Part shown: positions 1-10,600 of the stretch, piece after piece
Layout: each line of letters opens with the position of its first letter
How positions within the stretch are numbered: the first letter of the stretch is position 1
From: Hygrocybe punicea
Lineage: Eukaryota; Basidiomycota; Agaricomycetes; Agaricales; Hygrophoraceae
DNA length: 64,000 nucleotides
Direction of reading: 5' to 3'
Assembly (NCBI GenBank): GCA_963556145.1
Contig: OY744470.1
Coordinates: forward strand, 3,968,001 to 4,032,000
Translations under genes and position numbers: made by a program
The notes under the pieces: model-generated
The model's database searches: none
What the model was told of the DNA's origin: nothing
The model's input: only the letters and a program-made list of their open reading frames with translations

Positions 1-1020
1 CAGGATTTCTTCAATGCGGCGCCAGTACAAGAGGAATGCGAGTGATGTCCAACTGCCGACAGCTGCTACAATTTCTGGGGGAGTGCCGGCGAGGAGCAGT
101 TCGGAGGCGCCACTGATGTGGAAGCTGTGTCCGAGAACAAGAGAGAGGGAGGCTGAGGACCATATCTTGGTACAGAAAGCGAGAAAGTTGTGCTTGAGAA
201 GGTGGGACCATTGCCCGTTCTTGTTGAGAAATGCGAAAAGGGGGACATGTGCAGGTACGTTGGCGTTGATGAGCAAGTGGTTCTGGAGAGCTTTTACGGG
301 GCATAGGGGGTCATTTTGTGCTGTGAGGACGATGGTTCCTCCTTCTTCTTTGGTGGATTTGGTCCATGGGATGTGGAAGGAGGTGAAGGATGATTGGTCC
401 AGGTTGGATTTGAAGGTGACGGTGGTGGAGCGGGGGGCATGGAATTTGGGGTCGAAGGCCGCTATGGAGGAGATGGTTGTTTCTCCAAGGCAGCGACAGC
501 CCCAGAAAGTGGTAGTGGCAATGGCCCAGATGGCTGCGTGGAGGGGGTTGGATAGGTTGAGGGCGCTTAGCAGGCAAGTTAGGTGCTCCGTGGTGATGGG
601 GGAGCATTTTTTCTTGCGGAAGGTAGAGCCTTCTTTGTTTGCCATGGTGTGGGCCATTTGGACCCAATGCAAGTCGCCATTCCAGGGGGCATCGTTGGTT
701 TCATGCCAGGCTCTGATGCTGGATAGCCACAATTTGATTGTGTGGCTGGAGACTTGTGCCGAGTGGACACTAATGAAGGTGAGGAGGATGTGGGAAGCGG
801 GCATGTGGTCGGATTCGGGGATGCCGTGTTGGTCACAAAATTGGGTAAAACGAAGGAGGCCGGCGCCGTAGGAGGTCTTTGTGGCAGGGGCGAAGGAGGC
901 ATGGATAGTATGGAAAGTGAGCTCTGCTATATCATCGGGCAGAGATTCCCTGATGGTGTGTTGGAAGCATAAGGAGTGTGGTGTTGACCAGTAGCGCAGG
1001 CGGTCAGCCGCAGCGACATT
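1..1020 (-). pseudogene. Tyrosine recombinase of a DIRS-type element, partial, catalytically degraded
   Basis: The minus strand is open from about 1020 to the window edge and matches the DNA breaking-rejoining enzymes of agaricomycete DIRS-like retrotransposons. It starts with an SAM-like N-terminal core-binding part (TKTSYGAGLLRF near 855-880), followed by the catalytic domain, and ends in AFLLYWRRIEEIL at the window edge, with the nucleophile Tyr in LLYWRR. In family members the first catalytic Arg sits in CRRLGE; here the motif is GCRCLGE (about 490-510). The HxxR-region motif GHSFRIGG reads GHSFHISG (about 105-130). Both changes fit CGC to TGC or CAC. Such an enzyme would integrate circular element DNA, but this copy should be inactive. 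The matching RT is not seen upstream (positions above 1020), so the copy is truncated. The longer plus-strand ORF over the same bases is an antisense shadow. Confidence 0.8.
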
Positions 1021-1416
1021 ACGAGTCCCTATAAGGGAATCGTTCTATATGGTGGATTCTCAAACTCAGGGTCACACTCTAATTTTCCAAGCCATGGGAA
1101 CAATTTTGTGAAACTGTGGGAACAATTTTAAAGCCCTGGAAATAATTATGAAACCGTGTGACTGGGCGGAGCTGACTGTGAGAATTTGTTGTCCCAATCA
1201 GAAAGAACAATCATGCAGCCGGATCACAGGTTCCAAATTGGGAATAAGTAATACTACAAATTAACATGAGTGGAAGGCAGTGAAGATTGCTCTGTGACAG
1301 GTTCGACCAGTGTCCCAGCTGTAGTCTGAGGAAGTGCCAGTGTAATTGACAACCATATATGAAATGTGTCTACAAATACATATATTGTGCAATAGGGATT
1401 AGAATTATTTGCAGGA
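1021..1416. other. Non-coding stretch between recombinase remnant and palindromic array
   Basis: No supported gene. The sequence is AT-rich, with GGGAACAATTTT recurring near 1095-1130, a motif related to the GAACAATGG runs near 3250-3370. A divergent single half-motif (GTTCGACCAGTGT) near 1300 may mark the decayed edge of the array that follows. Confidence 0.5.
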
Positions 1417-2476
1417 GGAACATCGAACACTGGTCAGACAGGGTGGACAGTGTTCAACAAGCTCTTTGACAAGTGTTCAAACTTCAATCTGAAGCATTAC
1501 AATTGCATAAATAAAGGTACGTACAGTTTATGAGGTGTAGCTAGATTTACAATGCGCATTGAGTTTATTAATGATGCACTAGTCGAACACCTGTCAAACA
1601 GGCCGAACAGTGTTCGACAAGCCATTCTAGAAGTGTCCAAGCTTCCATTTAAAGCTTTACAATTGCATAAATAATGATACATACTCTATCTACATTATAT
1701 GAGGTGTAGCGAGATTTACAATGTACATTGACTTTACTAATGATGCACTAGTAGAACACCTGTCGAACAGGCCGAACAGTGTTCGACAAGCCATTCTAGA
1801 AGTGTCCAAGCTTCCATTTAAAGCATTACAATTGCATAAATAATGATACGTACTTTATATGAGGTGTAGCTAGATTTACAATGCGCATTGAGTTTATTAA
1901 TGATGCACTTGTCGAACACCTGTCAAACAGGCCGCAAAGTGTTCAACAAGTGTTCAACAAGTCATTGCTTTGTTAATAAATTAAGTGGAATATATATTAA
2001 TGTAGCAATGGCTTGTCGAACACTTGTCGAACAGGCCGAACACTGTTCGACAAGTCTTCGACGAGGAATTGCTTTGTTAATAAATTAAGTGTAATATATA
2101 TTAGATGTGGCTTGTCAAACACTTGTCCAACAGGCCGAACCCTGTTCAACAAGTGTGCGACAAGTCATTGCTACATCAACAAATTATGTGGAATATATAT
2201 TAACGTAGATGCGGCTTGTCGAACACTTGTCGAACAGGCCAAACACTGTTCGACAAGTGTTCGACAAGTCATTGTTTTGTTAATACATTAAGTGGAATAT
2301 ATATTAAAGTAGCAATGGCTTGTCGAACACTTGTCGAACAGGCCAAACACTGTTCGACAAGTGTTCGACAAGTCATTGCTTTGTTAATAAATTACGTGGA
2401 ATATATATTAATGTAGCAATGGCTTGTCGAACACTTGTCGAACAGGCTGAACACTGTTCGACAAGTGTTCGACAAG
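1417..2476. repeat. Tandem array of a composite palindrome (two periods, about 165 and 104 bp)
   Basis: At least eight copies of a 54-bp palindromic core are arranged in tandem. Each core is two direct copies of the 11-mer CTTGTCGAACA, a short GGCCGAACA-like spacer, and two copies of the reverse complement TGTTCGACAAG, so each arm is itself a dimer. Core starts at about 1580, 1749 and 1909 have periods of 169 and 160 bp. Core starts at 2012, 2111, 2215, 2319 and 2423 have periods of 99, 104, 104 and 104 bp, with an AT-rich linker containing GGAATATATATTAA. The last three cores are near perfect; copies to the left are progressively degraded. The overlapping ORFs are a by-product of repetition, since 104 is not a multiple of 3. 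Confidence 0.9.
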
Positions 2477-3958
2477 CCGTATCTACGTTGTTATGTGAAT
2501 GTTTGTTTCACCAAGAATTACCGGAGTTGACTTTGTTCAGGTACCTTCTTGTTGTTCGTGGGTTTTTAATATTTAAATAACCTATCAGGAAGGGGTTTGT
2601 GGGTATATGTACTATATGAATCAATAGAATGTAATAGTGAGGTCTCGTCAATTAAGAATTGAGACTTTGAGTAGGGATGAATAGCAATTGGGTGTGTGAT
2701 GTACTGAAAATACTAATATTCACTACTGGAATATAAAAATATGAACTAATGAATACTGATAACAATATTCACCAGTTGAATATGGACAGTTTTGGCTACA
2801 GGGCCTATTCAATCAAGAGTATCTCTGGGTATTATAATATCTGACTTAAATCCGAAGCTTCAAACACACATTGGCTACTAGTTCAGGGATATCTTTAATA
2901 CCTTTTGAATACTCTGTTTTGTTTAGGATGAAACCTTAACCTTAGAAGTGTATCTATTTAGGATAAAACCTTAACCTTAGAAATGTATCTAGCTGACTAA
3001 TGCTGACTAATGAATTGATTGGACTGAGTGAACTGGGTGAATTCTCCTTGATGACAAGGGGAACTCAGAGAATGATAGAATAAGAGTGAACTAGACTGGA
3101 TTTGCAAGCACTAGCTACTACAATGAGTAACTACTAGTACTAAGAGAATGAGGGATCACACTGTGTGAACCCAACTAAGAGTGACTACTGAGTGGTGAGG
3201 GGGGAAATCCTACTGACTACTGGAATTTGGGGGCCCTATTTATACTGTTGGAGAACAATGGGGGACTGAGAACAATGGGAAAGTGAGAACAATAGGACTG
3301 AGTCATGGGAACAATGGATGGCATCAAAGAGGCTGTGAACAATGGGCTCTATCTCCATTTGGACTGTTTAGAACAAAGGACTGCTCAGAACAATAGACCA
3401 TTGTCTTTATGTAAGCAGAATATCACAATCACTCTCTGATGCATCCTATCTTATCATTATCTTATCATCCTCTTGTTCACATCTTATCTAATCATTTTCC
3501 ATCATCTAGCTAAGCCGCTTTTGATCAATACAAGTAAACAAGATTTGTAATCAATCCATTACTGCTAATATAGGTAAGAATGCTAGTTGGGCTTGTCTCC
3601 TTGCACGCGCAATACAGAGAAATATATAATAAATACTAATGAGTGGGGGATGTGCCTCTGTGCACCATACATAAACGGCTAGGTCTGGGCATTGCTAGTG
3701 AAGCCATAATAAATGATATAAAAGTAAGCATAAATGCTAATTGTGTCTGTTCACTAGCATGCGTAATGTGGAAAGGCATAGAATGGGTACTGATGAGTGT
3801 AGGTGTGCATCCATAGTGTGGCAATTAAATATCTAAGTCCGTGGTCCGATGGTAAACCCATGACATTACACCCAAAAACACTTGGGGTCATGACAACGTT
3901 AATATATATTACACTTGATTTATTAACTGCCAACTTTATGGACCAATTAAATGGGGAT
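2477..3958. other. AT-rich non-coding stretch with small duplications
   Basis: No convincing gene on either strand. Visible structure: a two-copy direct repeat of about 37 bp at 2925-2995 (AACCTTAACCTTAGAA), clustered GAACAATGG motifs at 3250-3370, and two diverged copies of a 75-80 bp segment (about 3582-3660 and 3738-3812) that both carry ATACTAATGAGTG or TACTGATGAGTG. This could be old non-autonomous element DNA; no termini were recognised. Confidence 0.45.
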
Positions 3959-4183
3959 ACACATAGGAGATGGATGAGGAATTTTTGCCATCAAATAATA
4001 TTGAGATATCCACTCAAATATTGAAATTATTTCGTCGCTATCATTAGTCCAAAAATGTCAAAAACATATCGTTATCCACTTTTTACAACGTTTTCGGACT
4101 TATGATAACAACAAAAATAATTTTAATATTTGAGTGGATATCTCAATATTATTTGATGGTAAATTCCTCATCCATCCCCTGTG
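3959..4183. mobile_element. Fold-back MITE, nearly full-length inverted repeat
   Basis: About 225 bp form one imperfect palindrome. The left arm contains GGATGAGGAATTTTTGCCAT and AATATTGAGATATCCACTC; the right arm carries their reverse complements (GAGTGGATATCTCAATATT, ATGGTAAATTCCTCATCC). Even the centre pairs imperfectly (ATTAGTCCAAAAATG against CGTTTTCGGACTTAT). There is no coding capacity. The outer ends read CACAT.GGAG and CCCCTGTG. A target duplication could not be set with confidence, so the superfamily is open. Confidence 0.8.
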
Positions 4184-4510
4184 ACAACTGTAACAAATCC
4201 CCCTTGTATGGTGGCAAGCATAACCATCACTCTAAGGAAAGCTATGACTATTCAGTACCAGAATATTAGGTATGTTACGAAAACATTCAATTGAATAAAA
4301 ACATTATAAAGCTTCAGGCACACCTTATGATGTTTTTGGAAGAGCTTACAAATAAGATAATGTCATTCGCTATTGAGACGACATGATTTCAGATCATATT
4401 TATTTCATTGCATTACTAGTTCTCTATCACATGAGGAAATTAAACACGCCCAGATATAGGTGGAGTTTGAATTTATAAGCACGCCCGTGCAACTCATAAA
4501 ATTTTATAAC
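4184..4510. other. Non-coding stretch, nothing recognised
   Basis: AT-rich sequence without a supported ORF, repeat or RNA gene. Confidence 0.4.
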
Positions 4511-4770
4511 TATCAACGAACAGAGAACAGCCCAACAATGTCATGATGAACAGAGAAACCGAACAGAGAACAACCCGACAACAAACAGCCCAACAACAGC
4601 CCAACAATGATGAACAGAGAAAACGAACAGAGAACAGAGAAACAACCCGACAAGAAACAGAGAACAGCACACGCATGAACAGAAAACAGCCCAGTCACGA
4701 ACAGAGAACAGCCCAGCGATGAACAGCCATGACGCCAACAGAGGATGGCCATGAATAGAGAACAGAGAGC
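4511..4770. repeat. Irregular GAACAGAGAACAGCCC minisatellite
   Basis: About 260 bp are built from variants of GAACAGAGAA and CAGCCCAACAA in irregular order. All frames stay open on the minus strand as an artefact of this composition, giving several spurious Leu/Cys/Ser-rich ORFs. It lies just beyond the 3' end of the MULE transposase and may belong to its terminal region; I could not identify MULE terminal inverted repeats. Confidence 0.7.
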
Positions 4771-4816
4771 TGTCCACAGATGGAAAAGAGCCAGGTGCAG
4801 ACAGACGAAACAGCAG

Positions 4817-7454
4817 TTATCGGATGCCATATGATGGCTTTCGCTTCTCCTTCACCTGGCTTTTGAAAGGGAACAGGAGGGGTCCGAGGGAAGTATTAAT
4901 ATTGTGTCTGTCGTCATCTTTGAGTTTTAAAACCCCCGGCACAGTTAATGATGACGGTTCCACTTGAGCAAGTTGGTTTCGTATGCTGGGGCTGATGTAG
5001 CACTCGAAGACCTTGGAGTTAATGCCAGCAAGTTGAACATTTCGCAGAGCACAGATGATGATATCTTCTGCTGCCAGAATCTCTTGGATACTTGTTGCCT
5101 CTAGATTTGCAGCTCGAGGAGATGGTTCAAGCGATAGATAGTTGAAACCCAAGGCTGAAGGCGAGTCAGGCAGGGCCAATGGTGCTGGGTCGGGAAGATG
5201 ACACATAATGAAACTCTCATCACAGGCGCAATCCAAGTTGCAGTCCCAGTCCAGGTCCGACGAGCTTTCATCCTTGAGACGTTCATCCTCGAAAAAATGG
5301 CTGGCATTGCCATCTTTATCCACAGCCAGCTCCTTTCCATAGCCTTCAATGTCGTCAACATCCATTTTGTCATCATGAGCATTGTCCTTGCTTTCGTCGT
5401 TGTCGTCATCATCATCATCGACCATTTCAGCCATCATATCCATCTCCATGGCAACACTACATTCGTCAGAGATGACCAGTATGTCAGGGTTGGACGAATC
5501 CAACGGCTCTTGCATAGTTCCTTTCCGTTGATTACCATAGCGCATAGCATCATAGTAGTCAGTTCTTGCACGGCGTTCAGCATATTCCACAAAAAAAGGC
5601 AGGCATAACCTTTGTTATCATCGTCAAGACCCAGATATTGATACGAGGTAGTCTGCCTGAGTGAAGGTATGGTGCAAAATACTTGCATTTGATGTGACCA
5701 TTGAAAGACTCGAGATGATTGTTGGTTCGTGGAACTTTTTCAACTGGGATATGGAGCCGTTGTGCTGCCTCGATGACGCCAGCCTTTGACCAAGCACACC
5801 AGTGAGATTTGACCTTGAGATAGCCTTGCAAGTATGCAAGAAAAGCCATGGCGCCTCTTGACTTCTTCTTTGACAGAGAGCTACGTTCCGAGCCAAGCTT
5901 TTTGAAGTATTGCAGTTCGGAGTTGTAAGCATTGATAGCACCAGCGTATTCAGTTATCTCTTTCAACAGTCGCATAAGAAACCGTGCTAGGCGTTGTCGA
6001 ACTTCTTGACGAGCATCACCTTTTGGAATAACTCAGAGATGTTTGTTCAATCCATTGCGCCAAGCTTGCCATGTATGGAATAGGCAAAGAATCAAGAGCA
6101 CCGATGGCCAGTTCCGCTCCAAACCTTTCCTTTCTCGTGGATCGTTGTTGGTAACAGCCACCTTGATGTCAAAGTCTTCACCTGCTTTGTTTTTTCCCAT
6201 TGCAACCTTATAGTGTCCCAGAAGTTCAGCCAAGAGTTCGCCATTATAGTCTGCGTGAACGGCTCGAGTCTTCTCTTTTGCGGTGAACAAGAAGAATGCC
6301 ACAGGAATGCCTTTGTTTTGGTCGTCAATAGCCATAAGGATGAAAAGCAAAGCACGAGCAGAGCAGACGCCAAATGTACCATCCAAGAGCATTTGTCGCT
6401 TGTGTCCATAGGTCCAGGCTGCCTGTCGCTGTTCGGGTGTTGCGAATATCAAGACAAAGCGTTCGGAAACACCATCCAGATGGGGTTGGTAATACAGGCG
6501 AGCTGCACCTAGTTCGGGAGAGGGTGGGCATGGATTTGCATCTCGAAACCATTTGTCCAAGTTATCTTCAGCACAGGTTCGCTGTCCAATCCCATCCAAA
6601 AGTGATAGCGTTCGATACATTGATGTTGAATCATGATCTTGTAGGATGTAGCGGTGAGCTTCATCTCCCAGACTACTTCCCCAATGTTGCAATGCCCATT
6701 TCCGGCACAATTGCCGGAGTTGTGTCAAGGGTATATGGTCTCGGAGCAATGAGAGTGCATATTCATGGAGTTCTGGGTGTAAAGGAATACGCGGTGTACG
6801 TTCCATTACAGTAATGCCATCACAGGCAGATGTATGATCAAGGATGCCTGAAATCTCATCAATCGTGAGGAGAGTCTCGGCTACAAAGACATTAGAATAG
6901 TTCACTGAGAACGACAATCATACTTTACATTTTGCCACTGTGTGGTGTGTGGTGACAAAATGTACCCAAACCAGACAACCAACATTCTTCCAGCCAATCT
7001 GTCGGTCTTTCTCGCTGGCAGACGTATCAGTTCCACAAAGACACTGGTAAAGGTGGGTTGTTCGGATGTATTTGCTTTTCGTCTTCCTGGATGTAACCTC
7101 CTTCTTGGCACTGGTTCGTATTGCAAATTTTGATCGGACATCATGATCCATGACTTCTGGTATGTGTAGGCCAAGCTGAACAACCTTCTCGAATGCATAG
7201 TCTAGCATATCAAGATTCCAGCGTTACTGAACACAAATCTGAAGCTAATACACACTTTGTTTGTCCGGAGTATGTGGAAAACGGTACCGATCAATGCCTA
7301 TGGTCTCCAGATGGGCTTGCATCGCACTACGTGAATTCTCCGAGAGCTGCAGGGCTTTAGAGATAGTGACCATTCTGGAGTTGGAAATATTCCGTGGTTC
7401 TGGGACATCTTGAATTTCAGACATGATACTGGTGAGGATTTGCTTATTGGACAT
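4817..7454 (-). pseudogene. Mutator-like (MULE) transposase, inactivated
   Basis: Read on the minus strand from 7454. The N-terminal exon joins through a plausible 54-nt intron (7202-7255, GTGTGT...GCTAG) that restores frame. A FAR1/WRKY-like zinc segment follows (YQCLCG...). The MULE catalytic core comes next: the first Asp in LLDGTF, the second region VTNNDPRERKGL where relatives have an acidic residue before NDPRE, CLFHTWQAWRNGL, and the catalytic Glu in NNHLESFNGH. The C-terminus is acidic, with a run of Asp near 5405-5430. Lesions: in-frame TGA at 6918-6920 and at 6033-6035, both where relatives tolerate or carry Arg, and a one-base insertion in an A7 run (5591-5597 on the plus strand; T7 when read), after which the frame resumes as VEYAERRARTDYYDAM. 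The protein would have cut and pasted the element; this copy cannot. Confidence 0.85.
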
Positions 7455-7611
7455 AGTAAGGGGACAAACGGGACGAAATGAGAGTTATATTGGAACAGAC
7501 GACTACCTGCTCAATGATGTAGTGTCCGAGTTTACCCTCTGACATAGTGATCTCAGTTGTTTACCTCTGTTTATCTCTGGGTGAGTTTGTATTCGCAAAA
7601 GGCATCTTCTG

Positions 7612-10600
7612 ATGTACCATGACAAAAGATTTCAAACTGATCCCTATTTTCCATTGATTGCATTCAATCAAGAACAAATCAAGGACAGTACAACCGGAGG
7701 ATATTTGTTGACTAATAAACACAATTTCAACGATATTGCAGATCACCTGATGAATATCAATACAGCTGTTTTGGATGACCTCTCTAAAAGATTATCTAGA
7801 GGTGATAGAGTCAAACCGGATACATCAGAAGAGAAAGCATGCTATAAACTCATTTCTGATCTGGATCACATAGCTGGTCAGGTCAAAGGTTCAATTACTA
7901 ACAAGAAATACATGCGAAATGAGATTTGGTCTCTGATATCCTCCTATATTGGTGCTCCAACTTGGTTTATCAGTTTTGCACCTGCAGACATCAATCACCC
8001 ACTATGCTTATATTATGCTGACAACAAAGAAAAGTTTTATCCTAAACTACGTCTACCCCAGGATTGTTACAAACTAATTGCAAACAATCCAGTTGCTGGA
8101 GCCTGCTTCTTTCACTTTACTACTGAAATGTTCATCAAACATATATTAGGAATAAATGAATCTCATCCTGGCCTGTACAAAAACACATCAGGTTATTATG
8201 CAATGGTAGAGAAACAAGGACATCTTACCTTGCATCTTCATATGCTGTTGTGGATAAAGGGATGCCTTACACCTCAGGAAATACGTGACAAAATTATGGG
8301 TGAAATTTCTGACTTTCAGAAAAGATTAGTGGAATACTTGGAAAGTTTGTGTGTAGGACAATTCATGACAGGTTCTAAAGATGAGGTATCACAGAAAATG
8401 GAACAGACAATGTCGAAACCTGAATATCAACCACCAACATGTGTCATGCCAGATCCACCATCATATAATTGTTCCATGAATTGTCAATATCACGACAAAA
8501 GATCAACATGGTGGCAAAGGTTTCAAGATGTTGTAGATGATCTTTTATTGCAATTAAATGTACATAACAGGCATGACGGCAAAAAAAAGCCATACTGTCT
8601 TAATTCGAAAGGTGAATGTAAACGACGATTTCCCCATGACATCTTTCAACAAACTTTTGTAGAACCTAACACTGGTGCTCTCAACCTCAAGCATAGTGAA
8701 CCTTGGATGAACATGGTGACACCTGAAGTTACATATATGCTACGATGCAATTCTGATGTGACCAGCTTATTATCAGGTACTGCTATAAAGGCCATAGTTG
8801 CATACATAACAGATTATATTACAAAATTCTCCTTGAAGACCTATAGCATTTTTGAAGTAATAAAAAGTATTTTTGATAAGAATTCCGAAATGATTGGTGG
8901 CGACCTGAAAAGAAAAGACAAAGTCAGAAAACTGTTTACACAAATAGTCAATTCACTCACCTCCAAAATGGAAATTGGTGCTCCAATCGCTTCATTATAT
9001 GTCCTTGGAAATCCTGATCACTACACCAGTCATAAATTCGTGCCATTCTTTTGGAGATCTTATGTTAAAGAGGTTATCAGTGCATGGTCTGATGAAGACA
9101 TTGCTAATATATGTGAAGACCAAAATAATGCACAAAAGGTTGTTATTGGTAAGAATAATGGTGCATACATTGGACTTTCCAAAGTAAATAATTATATGTT
9201 CAGACCAGCCTTGTATAATAATGTATCACTGTATGACTGGATACGTCTTGCCACTATGGAACCAAATAAAAGATGCACCAAACCAAAGACCAAAAGGGCC
9301 AGAAAAGAACCAGTGCAAAACCATATTTTTGACAATTTAGGCTGTGATGATTTGTCTGACTCTTTCACTGAACCTACTAATGTTGAATATTCCAGTGATG
9401 ACAACTTATCTGATGTCGTTGACAATGATATACTCATGGAGATAGATGAAATTCCAAAACCTGATAGTTTAAATAGAAATGCAGGTTCAGAAATAGCTGA
9501 TAAAACAAATGAAGTTGATCTCAATAAATTGACAAAAATTGAAAATGATTATACTTTACATCCCAATCATCTACAATATCTTACCCACCATGCCAAAATA
9601 AAAGGGGATGATCCCTTCATAGTTCCTAATTTTATTCCAAACACTTTGCCAAGGGCTGACCGTGGTGATCAAGAATATTATTGTTGTACAATGTTAACAT
9701 TTTTCAAGCCATGGAGAAGTGGCAAAGAACTCAAATGTAAATTACAAACATGGGATAATGCTTTTATAGACCATGATTTTTCTAAAAGAGAGCTGGAGAT
9801 CATGAAATACTTTGGTCTGCGATATGACTGTTTGGATGCAAGAGATGATTTCTCTGCTAAACGTCAGAAGAATAATACTGCAGATATAAGGTATTCATGG
9901 GCGACTTCAAACGGTCTTGATGAACTGGATGACATGCACATTACTGAATTAGCATTTAATGGCGACGACTTCCACAACAACATTGATGAAGACAATAATG
10001 ACACAGAAATACTCCTGAAACTTGGTCATAAAGGACAAAAGAGGAAGGATCAAATGCTAATAGCTGAAAGAACTTTGAAAAGGTCAGGATGGCTCGATGA
10101 TTGTATTGATGGTACCCCAGAGATAGGACCATTGATATCTATAGAACCATCTGTAGTACAATCAGCAAAATTTTGGAGAGCTGCAGTCCTTGCAAAGAAA
10201 AAGGAAATCATCGATGACAGAAATAGAAATTTACCAACAAACACAGCAACCATAGATAAATTGGCAAATTTCCAATATAATGATGTCAAGATAGTGGATG
10301 CAGCATACATCAACCATATGTTTATTCCTGCAAACAGAGCTGATCGTCATCTTATTGATATAACTATCAATGATTACAAGTTGAACACTGACCAAAAGAG
10401 AGCATTTCATATCATTGCCAATCACTCTACCTTGATTAACAGTTCTGATAAGCTACGCATGTATCTTGGTGGGATGGCAGGCACAGGGAAATCACAAGTC
10501 ATCAAAGCATTGACTAGTTTTTTTGGTAAACACAACGAAAATCATCGATTTGTGGTTCTTGTACCAACCGGTGCTGCTGCTGCCCTTGTAAATGGATCCA

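Noticed and set aside
14..871. A 285-codon plus-strand ORF
   Set aside because: It lies opposite the minus-strand tyrosine recombinase, whose motifs are recognisable; the plus ORF has no family features and is an antisense shadow.
1990..2476. CRISPR-like array (about 54-bp palindromic repeat and about 50-bp spacers)
   Set aside because: The linkers are themselves repeated rather than unique, and all context is eukaryotic.
1888..2580. Overlapping Cys-rich ORFs repeating CRTLVEQ / SNTCRTG
   Set aside because: They are translations of the palindromic array. Copies are 99-104 bp apart, so successive units fall in different frames; no selection on a protein is evident.
4494..4830. Leu/Cys-rich membrane-like ORFs on the minus strand
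   Set aside because: Produced by the GAACAGAGAACAGCCC minisatellite in all three frames.
6033..6035. In-frame TGA codons as reassigned or read-through codons
   Set aside because: They coincide with Arg positions and CpG context, and TGA serves as the normal stop in other genes here (for example 43454-43456). The intact DDE and XPG genes contain no internal TGA.
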